Shown piece after piece: positions 1 to 8,979 of a stretch of 64,000 nucleotides of DNA. Made by a program: the position numbers and the translations under genes. The stretch comes from Actinomycetes bacterium. GTDB taxonomy: Bacteria > Actinomycetota > Actinomycetes > Mycobacteriales > Mycobacteriaceae. The DNA lies in contig JAHZIT010000093.1 in the NCBI GenBank assembly GCA_022601275.1, forward strand, positions 1-64,000, written 5' to 3'. Positions within the stretch are counted from its first letter, which is position 1. Each line of letters begins with the position of its first letter. Under the pieces are notes generated by a model that was given only the letters and a program-made list of their open reading frames with translations, ran no database searches and was not told where the DNA came from.

Positions 1-1485
1 CAGTGGGCCCGGGCCGCCGCGCAGCTCGGCATCGCCCTCGACCCGAAGTTCTCCAACTCCAACTCGCAGAACTCGTCGGAGTACCACGGCGTCGTCGTCA
101 CCTACGCCCAGGTCGCCAGCCATCCCACCCGGCACCGGGTGCGCACCGAGAACCGCAGGACGCTGGTCGTCTTCGATGAGATCCATCACGGCGGCGACGC
201 CAAGAGCTGGGGTGAGGCCATCCGTGAGGCGTTCGACGACGCAACCCGGCGGCTGGCACTCACCGGCACCCCGTTTCGCAGCGACGACAACGCAATCCCG
301 TTCGTCACATACGAAGACGGCGGCGCGGGGTTCAGACAATCGAAGGCCGACCACGCCTACGGCTATGCAGACGCACTCGCCGACGGGGTCGTCCGGCCGG
401 TGATGTTCATGGCCTACTCCAGCGAGTCCCGCTGGCGCGACAGCGCGGGTGCGGAACACGCGGCCCGCCTCGGCGAACCCCTGACCGCCGAGCAGACCGC
501 CCGGGCGTGGAAGACGGCGCTCAACCCGGCCGGCGAATGGATGCCCGCCGTCATCTCCGCGGCCGACACCCGCCTGCGGGGTCTGCGCCACCACGTACCT
601 GATGCCGGCGGCATGATCATCGCCTCCGACCAGGCCGCGGCTCGCGCCTACGCCGATCTGCTGCGCACCATCACCGGCGAGGCACCCACGGTGGTGCTCT
701 CCGACGACAAGGGCTCCTCGGACCGAATCTCGAAGTTCGCGGCGGGCACCTCACGGTGGCTGGTGGCCGTGCGCATGGTGTCCGAGGGTGTCGATGTGCC
801 ACGACTGGCCGTCGGCGTCTACGCCACCAGCGCATCGACGCCGCTGTTCTTCGCCCAGGCGATCGGCCGGTTCGTACGATCGCGCCAGCCCGGGGAGTCC
901 GCCAGCATCTTCCTGCCCTCGGTTCCGAACCTGTTGCTATTGGCCAGCGAGATGGAGGCGCAGCGCAACCACATCCTCGGCAAGCCGCACCGGGAGACCC
1001 TCGAGGACCCACTCGACGCCGAACTGGCCGCGCAGAAGCGCGACGAGCTAGACGATACCGACACCGGGATCGAATACCTGGGGGCCGACGCCGAACTCGA
1101 TCAGGTCATCTTCGACGGTTCGTCGTTCGGCACCGCGACACCCGCGGGCAGCGACGAGGAGGCCGACTACCTCGGCATTCCCGGTCTACTGGATGCCGCG
1201 GCAATGCGAGACCTATTGCGGCGCAGGCAAAAAGCACAGCTCACCAAGCGAACTGCCGGCACTGAGGCACCGCGACCGTCGACGCACGGCCAGTTGCGCG
1301 AGCTGCGTCGCGAGCTCAACACGCTGGTGGCAGTGGCCCACCACCGCACCGGCAGATCGCACGGCTGGATCCACAACGAGCTGCGACGAATTTGCGGCGG
1401 TCCCCCTATCGCCGCAGCCACCACAGATCAGCTCAAGGCCCGGATCGAGGCCACGCGAACGCTGGCCCGGAAGTACTCGGAGTGA
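1..1485 (+). CDS. DEAD/DEAH-box superfamily II helicase, 5' end missing
   Basis: The reading frame is open from the first base of the window, so the gene starts upstream. The visible part (about 494 codons) is the second half of an SF2 helicase. It shows a Walker B / motif II of DEIH type (VVFDEIHHGGD), motif III-like ALTGTPFR, motif V-like VSEGVDVP and motif VI QAIGRFVRSR, so it should be an ATP-dependent nucleic-acid translocase acting in the cytoplasm. The Walker A motif must lie upstream. The C-terminal 150 residues are charged and not recognised. The exact family (DNA repair, restriction-like or RNA helicase) cannot be told from this piece. The gene ends 142 bp before pcp, with a tandem repeat between them. 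Confidence 0.85.
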   Translation, partial: QWARAAAQLGIALDPKFSNSNSQNSSEYHGVVVTYAQVASHPTRHRVRTENRRTLVVFDEIHHGGDAKSWGEAIREAFDDATRRLALTGTPFRSDDNAIPFVTYEDGGAGFRQSKADHAYGYADALADGVVRPVMFMAYSSESRWRDSAGAEHAARLGEPLTAEQTARAWKTALNPAGEWMPAVISAADTRLRGLRHHVPDAGGMIIASDQAAARAYADLLRTITGEAPTVVLSDDKGSSDRISKFAAGTSRWLVAVRMVSEGVDVPRLAVGVYATSASTPLFFAQAIGRFVRSRQPGESASIFLPSVPNLLLLASEMEAQRNHILGKPHRETLEDPLDAELAAQKRDELDDTDTGIEYLGADAELDQVIFDGSSFGTATPAGSDEEADYLGIPGLLDAAAMRDLLRRRQKAQLTKRTAGTEAPRPSTHGQLRELRRELNTLVAVAHHRTGRSHGWIHNELRRICGGPPIAAATTDQLKARIEATRTLARKYSE

Positions 1486-1535
1486 GACGGCATCTCGTGC
1501 GCCACGGGTGAACCACCCCGCGCCGGATACACTGC

Positions 1536-1601
1536 GACCATCCGGAAACGCGACAGGGACCATCCGGAAACGCGACAGGGACCATCCGGAAACGCGACAG
1601 G
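1536..1601. repeat. Perfect tandem repeat, three 22-bp units
   Basis: Three identical 22-bp copies (1536-1557, 1558-1579, 1580-1601), each containing ATCCGGAAACGCGACAGG. They fill the space between the helicase and pcp and end 26 bp before the pcp start. A period of 22 is not a multiple of 3, which fits a non-coding location. The copies are identical, so the array is young or actively maintained. It could vary in copy number between strains, or act as a spaced binding array for pcp; neither is shown. Confidence 0.95.
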
Positions 1602-1627
1602 TTTGAGACTGAGGAATGGGCTGAAGA

Positions 1628-2296
1628 ATGCCGAAGGTGCTGGTCACAGGTTTCGGACCCTACGCGGATACACCGACGAACCCTGCCCAACGGGCCGCTG
1701 AGGCTGTGGACGGCAGCGTCATTGCCGGGGCTTCGGTGGTAAGTCGGATCGTTCCGGGCGCCTACTTCGATTCCATCGACGCCACCGTAGAAGCCGTGGA
1801 AGAGGAAAATCCCGAGCTGTTGATCATGCTCGGCGAGTTCGGCGGCCGCGCCATGATCACCGTTGAACGGTTGGCGCAAAACCTCAACGACTGCGCGCGA
1901 TATGGCGTGACGGACACCGCTGGCAAGGTATTGAGTGGTGAACCCACCGCAGTCGATGGTCCGGTGGCCTATTGGGCCACCACGCCCAACCGCGCTATGG
2001 TGATGGCAATGCGTCGGGCCGGCGTTCCGGCCGACTTGTCCGACGCCGCCGGCACTTTCGTGTGCAACCACCTGATGTACGGCATGCTCCACCACATCGC
2101 CGTCAACGACCTACCGATCCGGGCGGGCTGGCTTCACCTGCCGTATCTGCCCGAGGTCGCCGCCCTTGACCGCAACCTGGGTGCCCCCAGCATGTCGGTG
2201 GATACGCTGGCGTCCGGTGTGGCCGCCGGTATCGAGGCCGCTGTCACATGTGTCGGCGATACCAGCGAGCCGTTCCCGTCTCGCCTGCAAATCTAA
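1628..2296 (+). CDS. pcp: Pyroglutamyl-peptidase I
   Basis: A 222-residue cytoplasmic cysteine peptidase (family C15) that removes N-terminal pyroglutamate from peptides. The family triad is visible: Glu80 in ITVERLAQN, Cys146 in GTFVCNHLMYG and His170 in GWLHLPYLPE. The N-terminal VLVTGFGPY is the family signature and the length is normal. The start ATG at 1628 sits directly before this signature; only a weak ribosome binding site is seen. The stop codon overlaps that of the convergent HAD gene by 4 bp, leaving no room for a terminator between them. The homologue in M. tuberculosis is Rv0319. Confidence 0.93.
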   Translation: MPKVLVTGFGPYADTPTNPAQRAAEAVDGSVIAGASVVSRIVPGAYFDSIDATVEAVEEENPELLIMLGEFGGRAMITVERLAQNLNDCARYGVTDTAGKVLSGEPTAVDGPVAYWATTPNRAMVMAMRRAGVPADLSDAAGTFVCNHLMYGMLHHIAVNDLPIRAGWLHLPYLPEVAALDRNLGAPSMSVDTLASGVAAGIEAAVTCVGDTSEPFPSRLQI

Positions 2297-3108
2297 AGGC
2301 CCAGCAGCTCGGGCAGATCGCCCACCGAGTCGATGACGTAATTGGGTTGCATCGCGAATTCGTTTGCGGCCCAACGATCCAAGGTGTCCTGACGGAACTT
2401 GCCGGTACGCACAAGCACTCCGGTCATTCCGACCACCTGGGCGGCGAGCACATCGTTATTGAGGTCATCGCCGACCATGTGCATCTCGTCGGGGTCGACG
2501 CCGAGCCGCCCAGCTGCGGAAAGGAAGCCCTCAGGCGCCGGCTTGCCAACGGCGGTGACGTGGCGCCCTGAGGTCTGCTCCATCCCGATCAGGTACATGC
2601 CGGTGTCGATGCGCAGACCGTCGGCGGTGGTCCACGCGGTACTGCGGTGCATGGCCACCACGGGAACCCCTTGCGCCATCCAGTCGTAGACCCAGGACAG
2701 CGTCAGGTGGCTGAACGCCGGCCCGGCGCCCCCGAGCAGCACCACGTCGGGGGTCTCCGGCGCGCGCCGGCCGGTGAACTCACTGGAGTACACCAGATCG
2801 ATCCCGGGCATGTCCTCGGCGATCTGGCCGCTGTTGACCAAGAAGCACCGGGCGTCCGGGTAGCGAGTGCGGACGTAGTCCGCCGTCAGCACGGCGGCGG
2901 TGATCACCTCGTCGGCGCTGACCTTCATCCCGGCGTCGGTCAGCAGGTGGGCGATCTGCCCCCGGGTTCGGGTGGTGGTGTTGGTCAGGTAAGCGCAGGG
3001 GACCTGGTTGTCGGCCAACGTGCGCAGCGTCTCGGCCGCACCCGGGATCGGTTCCCACGAGGTGACCAGCACGCCATCGATGTCGAAGAGCACTCCACCG
3101 ATGGCCAT
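2293..3108 (-). CDS. HAD-superfamily hydrolase, class IIA phosphatase
   Basis: A 271-residue HAD phosphatase. Motif I FDIDGVL (Asp9, Asp11) starts almost at the N-terminus, motif II is LTNTTTR, and motif III/IV is MVGDDLNNDV. The cap between motifs II and III is of the C2/IIA type (NagD, LHPP and 4-nitrophenylphosphatase relatives). The likely substrate is a small phosphorylated metabolite; it cannot be specified. The start at 3108 (MAIGGVLFD) is preferred over the in-frame ATG at 3180, because the latter adds 24 unrelated residues and would overlap the upstream PH-domain gene by 53 bp. It is probably the last gene of the leftward unit with the two PH-domain genes. Confidence 0.85.
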   Translation of the reverse strand: MAIGGVLFDIDGVLVTSWEPIPGAAETLRTLADNQVPCAYLTNTTTRTRGQIAHLLTDAGMKVSADEVITAAVLTADYVRTRYPDARCFLVNSGQIAEDMPGIDLVYSSEFTGRRAPETPDVVLLGGAGPAFSHLTLSWVYDWMAQGVPVVAMHRSTAWTTADGLRIDTGMYLIGMEQTSGRHVTAVGKPAPEGFLSAAGRLGVDPDEMHMVGDDLNNDVLAAQVVGMTGVLVRTGKFRQDTLDRWAANEFAMQPNYVIDSVGDLPELLGL

Positions 3109-3127
3109 GGTGCGACAGTAAACCGCG

Positions 3128-4645
3128 TCACGGGGAGCGCAACTGGAGATCGGGCCGGTTTCGGGCCCATCGGGTTGCACCTACCCAGGGGGATGTCACC
3201 GCTGCCATCGACCAGGCCAGGTCAGCGGGTACGTCGACAACCTCGTAGCGCTTCACCCCGGCCGCGGTCGCGGCGATCAGCGTGGCCACCCCGGCCCTGC
3301 GTTGCAGCACTGTCTGGCGCACCGTCCACCCGACGATGCCGGCGGCGGACACGCAGTCGCGGCGCCGCACCAGGCTGCCCGCCCGCGCCACCAGCCAGCC
3401 GCCGCCCACCCGATGCCCGAGCGACCGGGACCGATCGGCGGCCAGAAATGCGCTGAACAGCGCCAACCCCGCCAACACCGGCCACGTCCAGGCCGGTGCA
3501 CCCGCGGTAACGGTCAGGACCACCAGCGCGAGAGCCGCCACAGCGGGTAACGCCATCGCCCTGTTCCAGCGCCGACGGGTGGCCACCGATCCATGCGGGG
3601 TCACCGCGCCGGTGACCGCCTCCGGTTCGGAGATGAGGTCGGCCAGCACCGATTCCGCGGTACGCCGCGGGCACGGTGGAAGAAGTTGTGACGCCTCCCC
3701 CACCCCGGCGACGCCGGTCATCACGGCGTCCAGCCGCGCGCCACCGAAGAGCCTCACCAGCAGCGGTTCGCGCAGCGAGCCGCCCCGCAGCCGGCGCATG
3801 TCGAAAGTGCTCTCCCGCACGCGCAGCAGACCATTCGACAGATGTAGCAGGTCGGCGTCCCGCCGCAGCTCCAGGTTGGCGTAGGTCAGAAGCGACTGCG
3901 ACACCGAGAGCGCCACCGAGGCGGTGAGTATCACCGCCCCACCGATCAGAAAGCTGCCGAGCGCGCCCATCGCCTCGACCAATCCGGTACCCGCCCGAAC
4001 GGCGCGGGAGTCTCGAAAGGCGGCAAGTACTCCCGCCTGGGAGAGCACCCCGAATGTCCCGGCGATCATCAACAACCCGGTGAAGGTCAGCGGGCTGTAG
4101 CGCAGCCAGGACGGCTGCCAGCGGGCCAGCACCCGGCCTGATGGGCCCGCGGCGCCGATACCCGCCGGGCCGGTGTGAGCCGGCGATTCGGCCAACAGGG
4201 TGGCCCGCAGCACCGGCACCTCTCGTGCGGGCACCGCGTCCAGCGCGAAGGAGGTGTCCCCGGCGGCTTCCTGCCCGGTGCTCACCCGCAGCACCGTCAG
4301 GCCGAGCATCCGGTGTAGCAACCGTGCGTCGGTCGACACCGAACGAATCCTGTTACGGGGTACCGAAAGCACCTTTCGCTGCAGGACACCGGTGCGCAGC
4401 TGCACCTCCTCGGAGCCGATGCGGTAGGTCGTGGTGAACCATCGCGCCAGCCCGTAGCCCACGATGAGGCCGACGCCGACCACCGCCCAGGCCGGGTTGC
4501 CGGTCGCGGACCCGAGCACCAGCGACCCGATCAGGACCGGAATCTGACGCAGCACCTCGTGCACCGGATGAACCAGCAGCATGCGCGGGCTCAGGCGCAT
4601 CCATTCCTGACCCCCGAGCCAGTCCTGCCCTGCCGCCTGAGTCAT
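3128..4645 (-). CDS. Membrane protein with bacterial PH domains (YdbT-like)
   Basis: A 505-residue integral membrane protein resembling B. subtilis YdbT. An N-terminal helix pair (about residues 28-68) is followed by a bPH2 (DUF304) domain with the typical YRIGSEEVQLRTGVLQRK strand and IRSVSTDARLLHRMLG. Further hydrophobic pairs occur at about 190-250 and 365-405, each followed by a PH-like repeat. In Bacilli, YdbS-YdbT are linked to bacteriocin or cell-envelope stress resistance; the role in mycobacteria is unknown. It overlaps the upstream small PH-domain gene by 4 bp (ATGA), so the two are translationally coupled and probably form a complex. Confidence 0.82.
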   Translation of the reverse strand: MTQAAGQDWLGGQEWMRLSPRMLLVHPVHEVLRQIPVLIGSLVLGSATGNPAWAVVGVGLIVGYGLARWFTTTYRIGSEEVQLRTGVLQRKVLSVPRNRIRSVSTDARLLHRMLGLTVLRVSTGQEAAGDTSFALDAVPAREVPVLRATLLAESPAHTGPAGIGAAGPSGRVLARWQPSWLRYSPLTFTGLLMIAGTFGVLSQAGVLAAFRDSRAVRAGTGLVEAMGALGSFLIGGAVILTASVALSVSQSLLTYANLELRRDADLLHLSNGLLRVRESTFDMRRLRGGSLREPLLVRLFGGARLDAVMTGVAGVGEASQLLPPCPRRTAESVLADLISEPEAVTGAVTPHGSVATRRRWNRAMALPAVAALALVVLTVTAGAPAWTWPVLAGLALFSAFLAADRSRSLGHRVGGGWLVARAGSLVRRRDCVSAAGIVGWTVRQTVLQRRAGVATLIAATAAGVKRYEVVDVPADLAWSMAAVTSPWVGATRWARNRPDLQLRSP

Positions 4646-5124
4646 GTGGCGTCCTCGCCCCCGAGTGCGGCGATGTCAGTGAGCCGGCCCACCACCCGGT
4701 CGGCGACGTCGGCGTCCAGCGCAACAATGCGCACCGCGCCGGCCGACGAGGCCGTCGTCACCGTCACGTTGGCCAACCCGAATATCCGATCCAGCGGACC
4801 TCGATGGGTGTCCACCGTCTGAACCCGTGAGATCGGGGCGATGCGTCGCTCCTGGGTCAGCCAACCCGATCGGGTGTACACCGCGGTGGGATCGACGTCC
4901 CACCGGTGCACGCGGTACCGCCACAATGGGACCACCACCACGAACACCACGATGCCGAGGACCGTGCCCAGCAGCGCCAGCACATGCAGCCAGGTCGGAC
5001 TCGGGTCGACGACGAACCATACCGCCTGCGCCAGCACCACGAACAGCCACGGGATTGCCGCCCCGAGTGCCCACACCATCGGTGCCTTGCGGCTGGGGCG
5101 ATGCGTCGGTTCACCGAGATCCAT
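4642..5124 (-). CDS. Small PH-domain membrane protein (YdbS-like)
   Basis: A 160-residue protein with two transmembrane helices (about residues 17-65) followed by one bPH2/DUF304 domain (VYTRSGWLTQERRIAPISRVQTVDTHRG). This is the single-domain partner of the larger PH protein downstream. The ATGA overlap (4642-4645) shows translational coupling. Its start lies 41 bp from that of the divergent SDR gene at 5166, so the two promoters share a short region. The function is unknown; a role in membrane or envelope homeostasis is inferred from the YdbS/YdbT families only. Confidence 0.8.
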   Translation of the reverse strand: MDLGEPTHRPSRKAPMVWALGAAIPWLFVVLAQAVWFVVDPSPTWLHVLALLGTVLGIVVFVVVVPLWRYRVHRWDVDPTAVYTRSGWLTQERRIAPISRVQTVDTHRGPLDRIFGLANVTVTTASSAGAVRIVALDADVADRVVGRLTDIAALGGEDAT

Positions 5125-5153
5125 GTGTCGAGCATGACCTATGCACGCCGACG

Positions 5154-5159
5154 TATGTT
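5154..5159 (+). promoter_or_regulatory. -10 box for a leaderless SDR transcript
   Basis: TATGTT matches the mycobacterial -10 consensus TANNNT and ends 6 nt before the ATG at 5166. This places transcription start at or next to the start codon. No convincing Shine-Dalgarno sequence precedes the ATG. No good -35 is visible, as is common in mycobacteria. Confidence 0.5.
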
Positions 5160-5165
5160 GAACTC

Positions 5166-6083
5166 ATGAGCGCTAAATGGACGACAGCCGACGTACCCGA
5201 TCAATCCGGCCGGGTGGCCATCGTCACTGGAGCCAACTCCGGGATCGGATACGAGGCCGCGTCCGTGCTGGCCGCCAACGGCGCCCACGTCGTGGTGGCG
5301 GTGCGCGACCTCGGCAAGGGTAAGAAGGCCGTCGACGAGATCGCCCGTGGCCATCCGGGCGCCGATCTTGCCGTACAGGAACTCGACCTGTCGTCCCTGG
5401 CCAGTGTGCGCGCTGCTGCTGAGGCGATGCGTGCGACATATCCGCGGATCGACCTGCTGGTCAACAATGCCGGGGTCATGTACCCGCCGAAGCAGACCAC
5501 CGTCGACGGCTTCGAATTGCAGTTCGGCACCAATCATCTCGGCCATTTTGCGCTGACCGGTCTGCTGCTGGATCGGCTACTCGACGTCGAGGGTTCGCGT
5601 GTGGTGACCGTGGCCAGCATCGCCCACAACATCCAGGCGGACATTCATTTCGACGATCTGCAATCCGACCGCAGCTACAACCGCGTCGCCGCCTACGGTC
5701 AGTCCAAGCTCGCCAATCTCATGTTCACTTACGAGCTCGACCGCAGGCTGTTGGCCGGCGGCGCGAAGACCATTGCCGTCGCCGCCCATCCCGGCATTTC
5801 GAACACCGAGCTCATGCGGCATGTCCCCGGCTCCGGGCTGCCCGGCTTCCACCTGCTCGCCGGACTGGTCACCAACAGCCCGCCGGTCGGCGCGCTTGCG
5901 ACACTGCGGGCCGCGACCGATCCTGCGGCACGGGGCGGCCAGTACTACGGGCCTTCGGGCTTCCGCGAGCTGGTGGGCTACCCGAAGGTGGTGCAATCCA
6001 CCGGTAAGTCACACGACGCCGCGGTACAGCAACGGTTGTGGACGGTGTCCGAGGAACTGACCGGCGTGAAGTTCCCAGCGTGA
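5166..6083 (+). CDS. Short-chain dehydrogenase/reductase (Rv0439c-like)
   Basis: A 305-residue classical SDR, likely NADP(H)-dependent. It has the TGANSGIG cofactor loop at about residue 19, NNAGV, and the catalytic YGQSK. The overall pattern (AKWTTADVPDQSGRVAIVTG at the N-terminus) is that of retinol-dehydrogenase-like SDRs. The substrate is unknown. The start at 5166 is chosen because the Rossmann strand begins 15 residues later and a -10 box lies just upstream; a long upstream in-frame extension has no SDR similarity. moeA follows 10 bp downstream, as in M. tuberculosis (Rv0439c-Rv0438c). Confidence 0.88.
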   Translation: MSAKWTTADVPDQSGRVAIVTGANSGIGYEAASVLAANGAHVVVAVRDLGKGKKAVDEIARGHPGADLAVQELDLSSLASVRAAAEAMRATYPRIDLLVNNAGVMYPPKQTTVDGFELQFGTNHLGHFALTGLLLDRLLDVEGSRVVTVASIAHNIQADIHFDDLQSDRSYNRVAAYGQSKLANLMFTYELDRRLLAGGAKTIAVAAHPGISNTELMRHVPGSGLPGFHLLAGLVTNSPPVGALATLRAATDPAARGGQYYGPSGFRELVGYPKVVQSTGKSHDAAVQQRLWTVSEELTGVKFPA

Positions 6084-6093
6084 GATCCCCGGC

Positions 6094-7371
6094 ATGAAAT
6101 CCCCGATTGCGATGCGCTCCGTCGATGAGCACCGGCAGCTGGTTGCCGCCCTGATCTCCGCACGGCCGCCGGTGACACTGCCGGTCGCGCACAGCACCGC
6201 AGCGCTGGGCCTGGTCCTCGCCGAGGATGTGGTCGCTCCGTTGTCGCTGCCCGGTTTCGACAACTCCGCGATGGACGGATACGCCGTCATCGTCGACGAC
6301 ATCGCGACGGCGTCCGAGGACACCCCCGTGCGGCTTCCCGTCACCGAGGACATTCCAGCCGGCCGCACGGACATCACGACCATCACCGCGGGCACCGCGC
6401 AGCGGATCATGACCGGCGCGCCGCTGCCCGCGGGGGCAACCGGGGTGGTGCCCGTGGAGGCCACCGACGGGGCGATCGACACCGTCACCATCCGCGCGAG
6501 CGTGCGGCCGGGCCAGCACATCCGCCGGGCGGGCGAGGACGTCACCGCGGGTGCGACGGTGTTACGGACCGGTCAGGTGGTCACACCCGCCGTGCTGGGC
6601 CTGGCGGCCGCACTCGGCCTGGCCGAACTGAGCGTGGTACCGCGCCTACGCGTGCTGGTGATGTCGACCGGCACCGAGTTGGTGGCACCGGGCACGCCGC
6701 TGCGGCCGGGCCAGATCTACGAGTCCAACGCGGTGATGCTGGCGGCCGCGGTACGCGAGGCCGGCGGTGAGGTGGTGGCAGCGCCGATGACCGGCGACGA
6801 CGTCGACGTGTTCCGCGAGACACTGCGCGGCTGGACCGGCAGCGGCGATGACCGGGTCGACCTGATCATCACCACCGGCGGTGTCAGCGCGGGGGCCTAT
6901 GAGGTGGTCAAAGACGCACTGTCGGGGAGCGTCGAATTCGTCAAAGTCGCAATGCAACCCGGAATGCCGCAGGGCGCTGGGACTTTCGGGGATGCCGACG
7001 GAGAGGACCCTGCCGCAGCGCCCATTGCCAGGACGCCCATTGTCACGCTGCCGGGTAACCCGGTCAGCGCGCTGGTGTCCTTCGAGGTGTTCGTGCGGCC
7101 GGCGCTGCGTGCGGCCATGGGACTGCCGAACCCCGACCGGCCACGGCGCACCGCCGTACTGGCCGAGAATCTCAATTCCCCCCACGGGAAGCGACAGTTT
7201 CGGCGCGGGGTGCTCGACGACGGCCCGGCCGCAACCACGGTGACCAGCTACGGGCCGCCGGCCTCGCATCATCTGCGTTGGCTGGCCTCAGCGAACTGTC
7301 TGCTCGAACTCGACGAGGACACCGTCGAGGTTGCTGCGGGCCAGCGCGTACAGGTGTGGGACCTGCGCTAA
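6094..7371 (+). CDS. moeA: Molybdopterin molybdenumtransferase MoeA
   Basis: A 425-residue enzyme that inserts molybdate into adenylylated molybdopterin in the last step of molybdenum cofactor synthesis. Family marks are SAMDGYAV at about residue 62 (DNSAMDGYAV), the MogA-like central domain with VLVMSTGTELV, TTGGVSAGAYE and LPGNPVSALVSFE, and a C-terminal MoeA domain. A linker rich in Ala/Asp/Pro follows the QPGMPQG motif and is longer than usual. An alternative start is the ATG at 6112 (MRSVDEH). It is the homologue of M. tuberculosis moeA2 (Rv0438c) and is cotranscribed with the SDR just upstream. Confidence 0.92.
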   Translation: MKSPIAMRSVDEHRQLVAALISARPPVTLPVAHSTAALGLVLAEDVVAPLSLPGFDNSAMDGYAVIVDDIATASEDTPVRLPVTEDIPAGRTDITTITAGTAQRIMTGAPLPAGATGVVPVEATDGAIDTVTIRASVRPGQHIRRAGEDVTAGATVLRTGQVVTPAVLGLAAALGLAELSVVPRLRVLVMSTGTELVAPGTPLRPGQIYESNAVMLAAAVREAGGEVVAAPMTGDDVDVFRETLRGWTGSGDDRVDLIITTGGVSAGAYEVVKDALSGSVEFVKVAMQPGMPQGAGTFGDADGEDPAAAPIARTPIVTLPGNPVSALVSFEVFVRPALRAAMGLPNPDRPRRTAVLAENLNSPHGKRQFRRGVLDDGPAATTVTSYGPPASHHLRWLASANCLLELDEDTVEVAAGQRVQVWDLR

Positions 7372-7404
7372 GTGCCGCGCGAGCAGCCGCCACGGGCTGC
7401 ACCG

Positions 7405-7410
7405 TAGAAT
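7405..7410 (+). promoter_or_regulatory. -10 box for psd, probably leaderless
   Basis: TAGAAT matches TANNNT and ends 9 nt before the psd ATG at 7420. The 48-bp gap after moeA, with no Shine-Dalgarno sequence, suggests that the psd-pssA-ATPase unit has its own promoter here. Confidence 0.5.
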
Positions 7411-7419
7411 CGCTGCACG

Positions 7420-8118
7420 ATGGCCAGACGCCCCGACCTCAAAACAGGCCCAGCGCGGCTGGTAGCCCTGGTTCGTTCCACCGTTCCCCCGATGCATCCC
7501 GAAGGCCTGCCGTTCGTCGGGGTCAGCTTGGCGGTCGCATTGGCAGGGCGTCGGAACCGCTGGCTACGCCGCGCCGGACTCGCCTCCGCGGTGGCCAACG
7601 CCGCATTCTTTCGTCACCCGCCGCGCCGGCCCCCGACCCGCCCGGGTCTGGTGGTCGCGCCTGCCGACGGGCTCATCTGCCTGGTCGACGAGGAGATACC
7701 ACCGAGCGAACTCGGCCTTGCCGCGACGCCGGTCCCCCGCATCAGCATCTTCCTGTCCCTACTGGACGCTCACGTACAACGAGCGCCGATCGGTGGTGAG
7801 GTGACTACCGTGGCGCATCGCCCCGGTCTGTTTGTATCCGCCGATCTGGCTTCGGCCAGTGCAGACAACGAGCGCAACAGCGTCGTGATCCGTTCCCCGG
7901 AGGGGGCCGAGGTCGTCGCAGTGCAGATCGCCGGCCTGCTCGCGCGCCGGATCGTCTGCGATGTCAAACCCGGCGACAGCATCGGTATCGGCGACACCTA
8001 CGGGTTGATCCGGTACGGCTCCCGACTCGACACCTACCTGCCCGCGGGGTCCAACATCCTGGTGGAGGTCGGACAGCGGGCTCTGGCCGGCGAGACGGTG
8101 CTGGCCGAGCTGTCATGA
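7420..8118 (+). CDS. psd: Phosphatidylserine decarboxylase proenzyme
   Basis: A 232-residue membrane-associated proenzyme of the short (archaeal/actinobacterial) Psd class that converts phosphatidylserine to phosphatidylethanolamine. The self-cleavage site is the Gly-Ser pair in LPAGSN (Ser211), which becomes the pyruvoyl group of a roughly 22-residue alpha chain. A hydrophobic stretch around residues 28-50 and the conserved VAPADGLI and [18 protein letters not shown] segments are present. It overlaps pssA by 4 bp (ATGA). The two consecutive steps of phosphatidylethanolamine synthesis are thus co-translated, as in Rv0437c-Rv0436c. Confidence 0.93.
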   Translation: MARRPDLKTGPARLVALVRSTVPPMHPEGLPFVGVSLAVALAGRRNRWLRRAGLASAVANAAFFRHPPRRPPTRPGLVVAPADGLICLVDEEIPPSELGLAATPVPRISIFLSLLDAHVQRAPIGGEVTTVAHRPGLFVSADLASASADNERNSVVIRSPEGAEVVAVQIAGLLARRIVCDVKPGDSIGIGDTYGLIRYGSRLDTYLPAGSNILVEVGQRALAGETVLAELS

Positions 8119-8978
8119 TCAAACCCCGCAAACACCGCATCAAAGCGCCGGTCATGAGCGTCCGAATCCTGCCCAGCGCGATGACGGTCGCCGCGATCTG
8201 CTTCGGTCTGAGCTCAGTCAAATTCGCGCTCGAGGGCCGATCGACAGAGGCGATGGCATTCCTGGCGATCGCGGCGATCCTCGACGCACTCGACGGGCGA
8301 GTGGCCCGCGCGCTCAAAGTGAGCTCGCGCATGGGCGCGGAGATCGACTCGCTCGCCGACGCTGTGAACTTCGGCGTTGCACCGGCTTTCATCGTCTATG
8401 GCACGCTGCTGTCCACGTCGCGGATCGGCTGGATCGTGGTGCTGCTCTACGCGGTATGCATCGTGCTGCGGTTGGCGCGCTTCAACGCGATGCTCGACCT
8501 CGACAAACCCGAATACGAGAAGAAGTACTTCGTCGGCATGCCCGCCCCCGCAGGGGCGATCGGGGCGATCGGGCCACTGGCGGCAAAAATGCAGTTCGGC
8601 GACGGCTGGTGGACCTCGGAGCCGGCCGTGGTGATCTGGATGATCACCCTCTCGCTGTTGGTGGTCAGCACCCTGCCGATGCGCAAGATCCACACCTTCG
8701 CGGTGCCGCCCAGCATGGTCGCGCCGCTACTGGCATTGCTGGCCATCGGCGTGGCCGCCGCGATCCTGTACGGCTACCTGGTGATCCTGGTGATCATCGT
8801 GGCCTACGTCGTCCACATCCCGTTCGCGATCCGCACCCGGCGCTTCCTTGCCGCGCACCCAGAGGTCTGGGATGACAAGCCGCGCCAGCAACGCGCCGCG
8901 CGGCGGGCAATCCGCCGAGCCCAGCCACATCGCCGGTCGATGATGCGCCTGGGTCTGCGTAGGCCACCGAGGGGCTGA
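8115..8978 (+). CDS. pssA: CDP-diacylglycerol-serine O-phosphatidyltransferase
   Basis: A 287-residue polytopic membrane enzyme of the CDP-alcohol phosphotransferase family, making phosphatidylserine from CDP-diacylglycerol and serine. The signature DG-x2-AR-x8-G-x3-D-x3-D is complete in [20 protein letters not shown] followed by SLAD. Several hydrophobic helices follow, and the C-terminus is a basic cytoplasmic tail rich in Arg. Its start overlaps the psd stop, and the next gene (AAA ATPase) begins one base after its stop, so psd-pssA-ATPase form one unit. Confidence 0.93.
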   Translation: MIKPRKHRIKAPVMSVRILPSAMTVAAICFGLSSVKFALEGRSTEAMAFLAIAAILDALDGRVARALKVSSRMGAEIDSLADAVNFGVAPAFIVYGTLLSTSRIGWIVVLLYAVCIVLRLARFNAMLDLDKPEYEKKYFVGMPAPAGAIGAIGPLAAKMQFGDGWWTSEPAVVIWMITLSLLVVSTLPMRKIHTFAVPPSMVAPLLALLAIGVAAAILYGYLVILVIIVAYVVHIPFAIRTRRFLAAHPEVWDDKPRQQRAARRAIRRAQPHRRSMMRLGLRRPPRG

Positions 8979-8979
8979 C

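Noticed and set aside
1536..1601. CRISPR-like array
   Set aside because: The three repeats are directly adjacent with no spacers, and no cas genes are present in the window.
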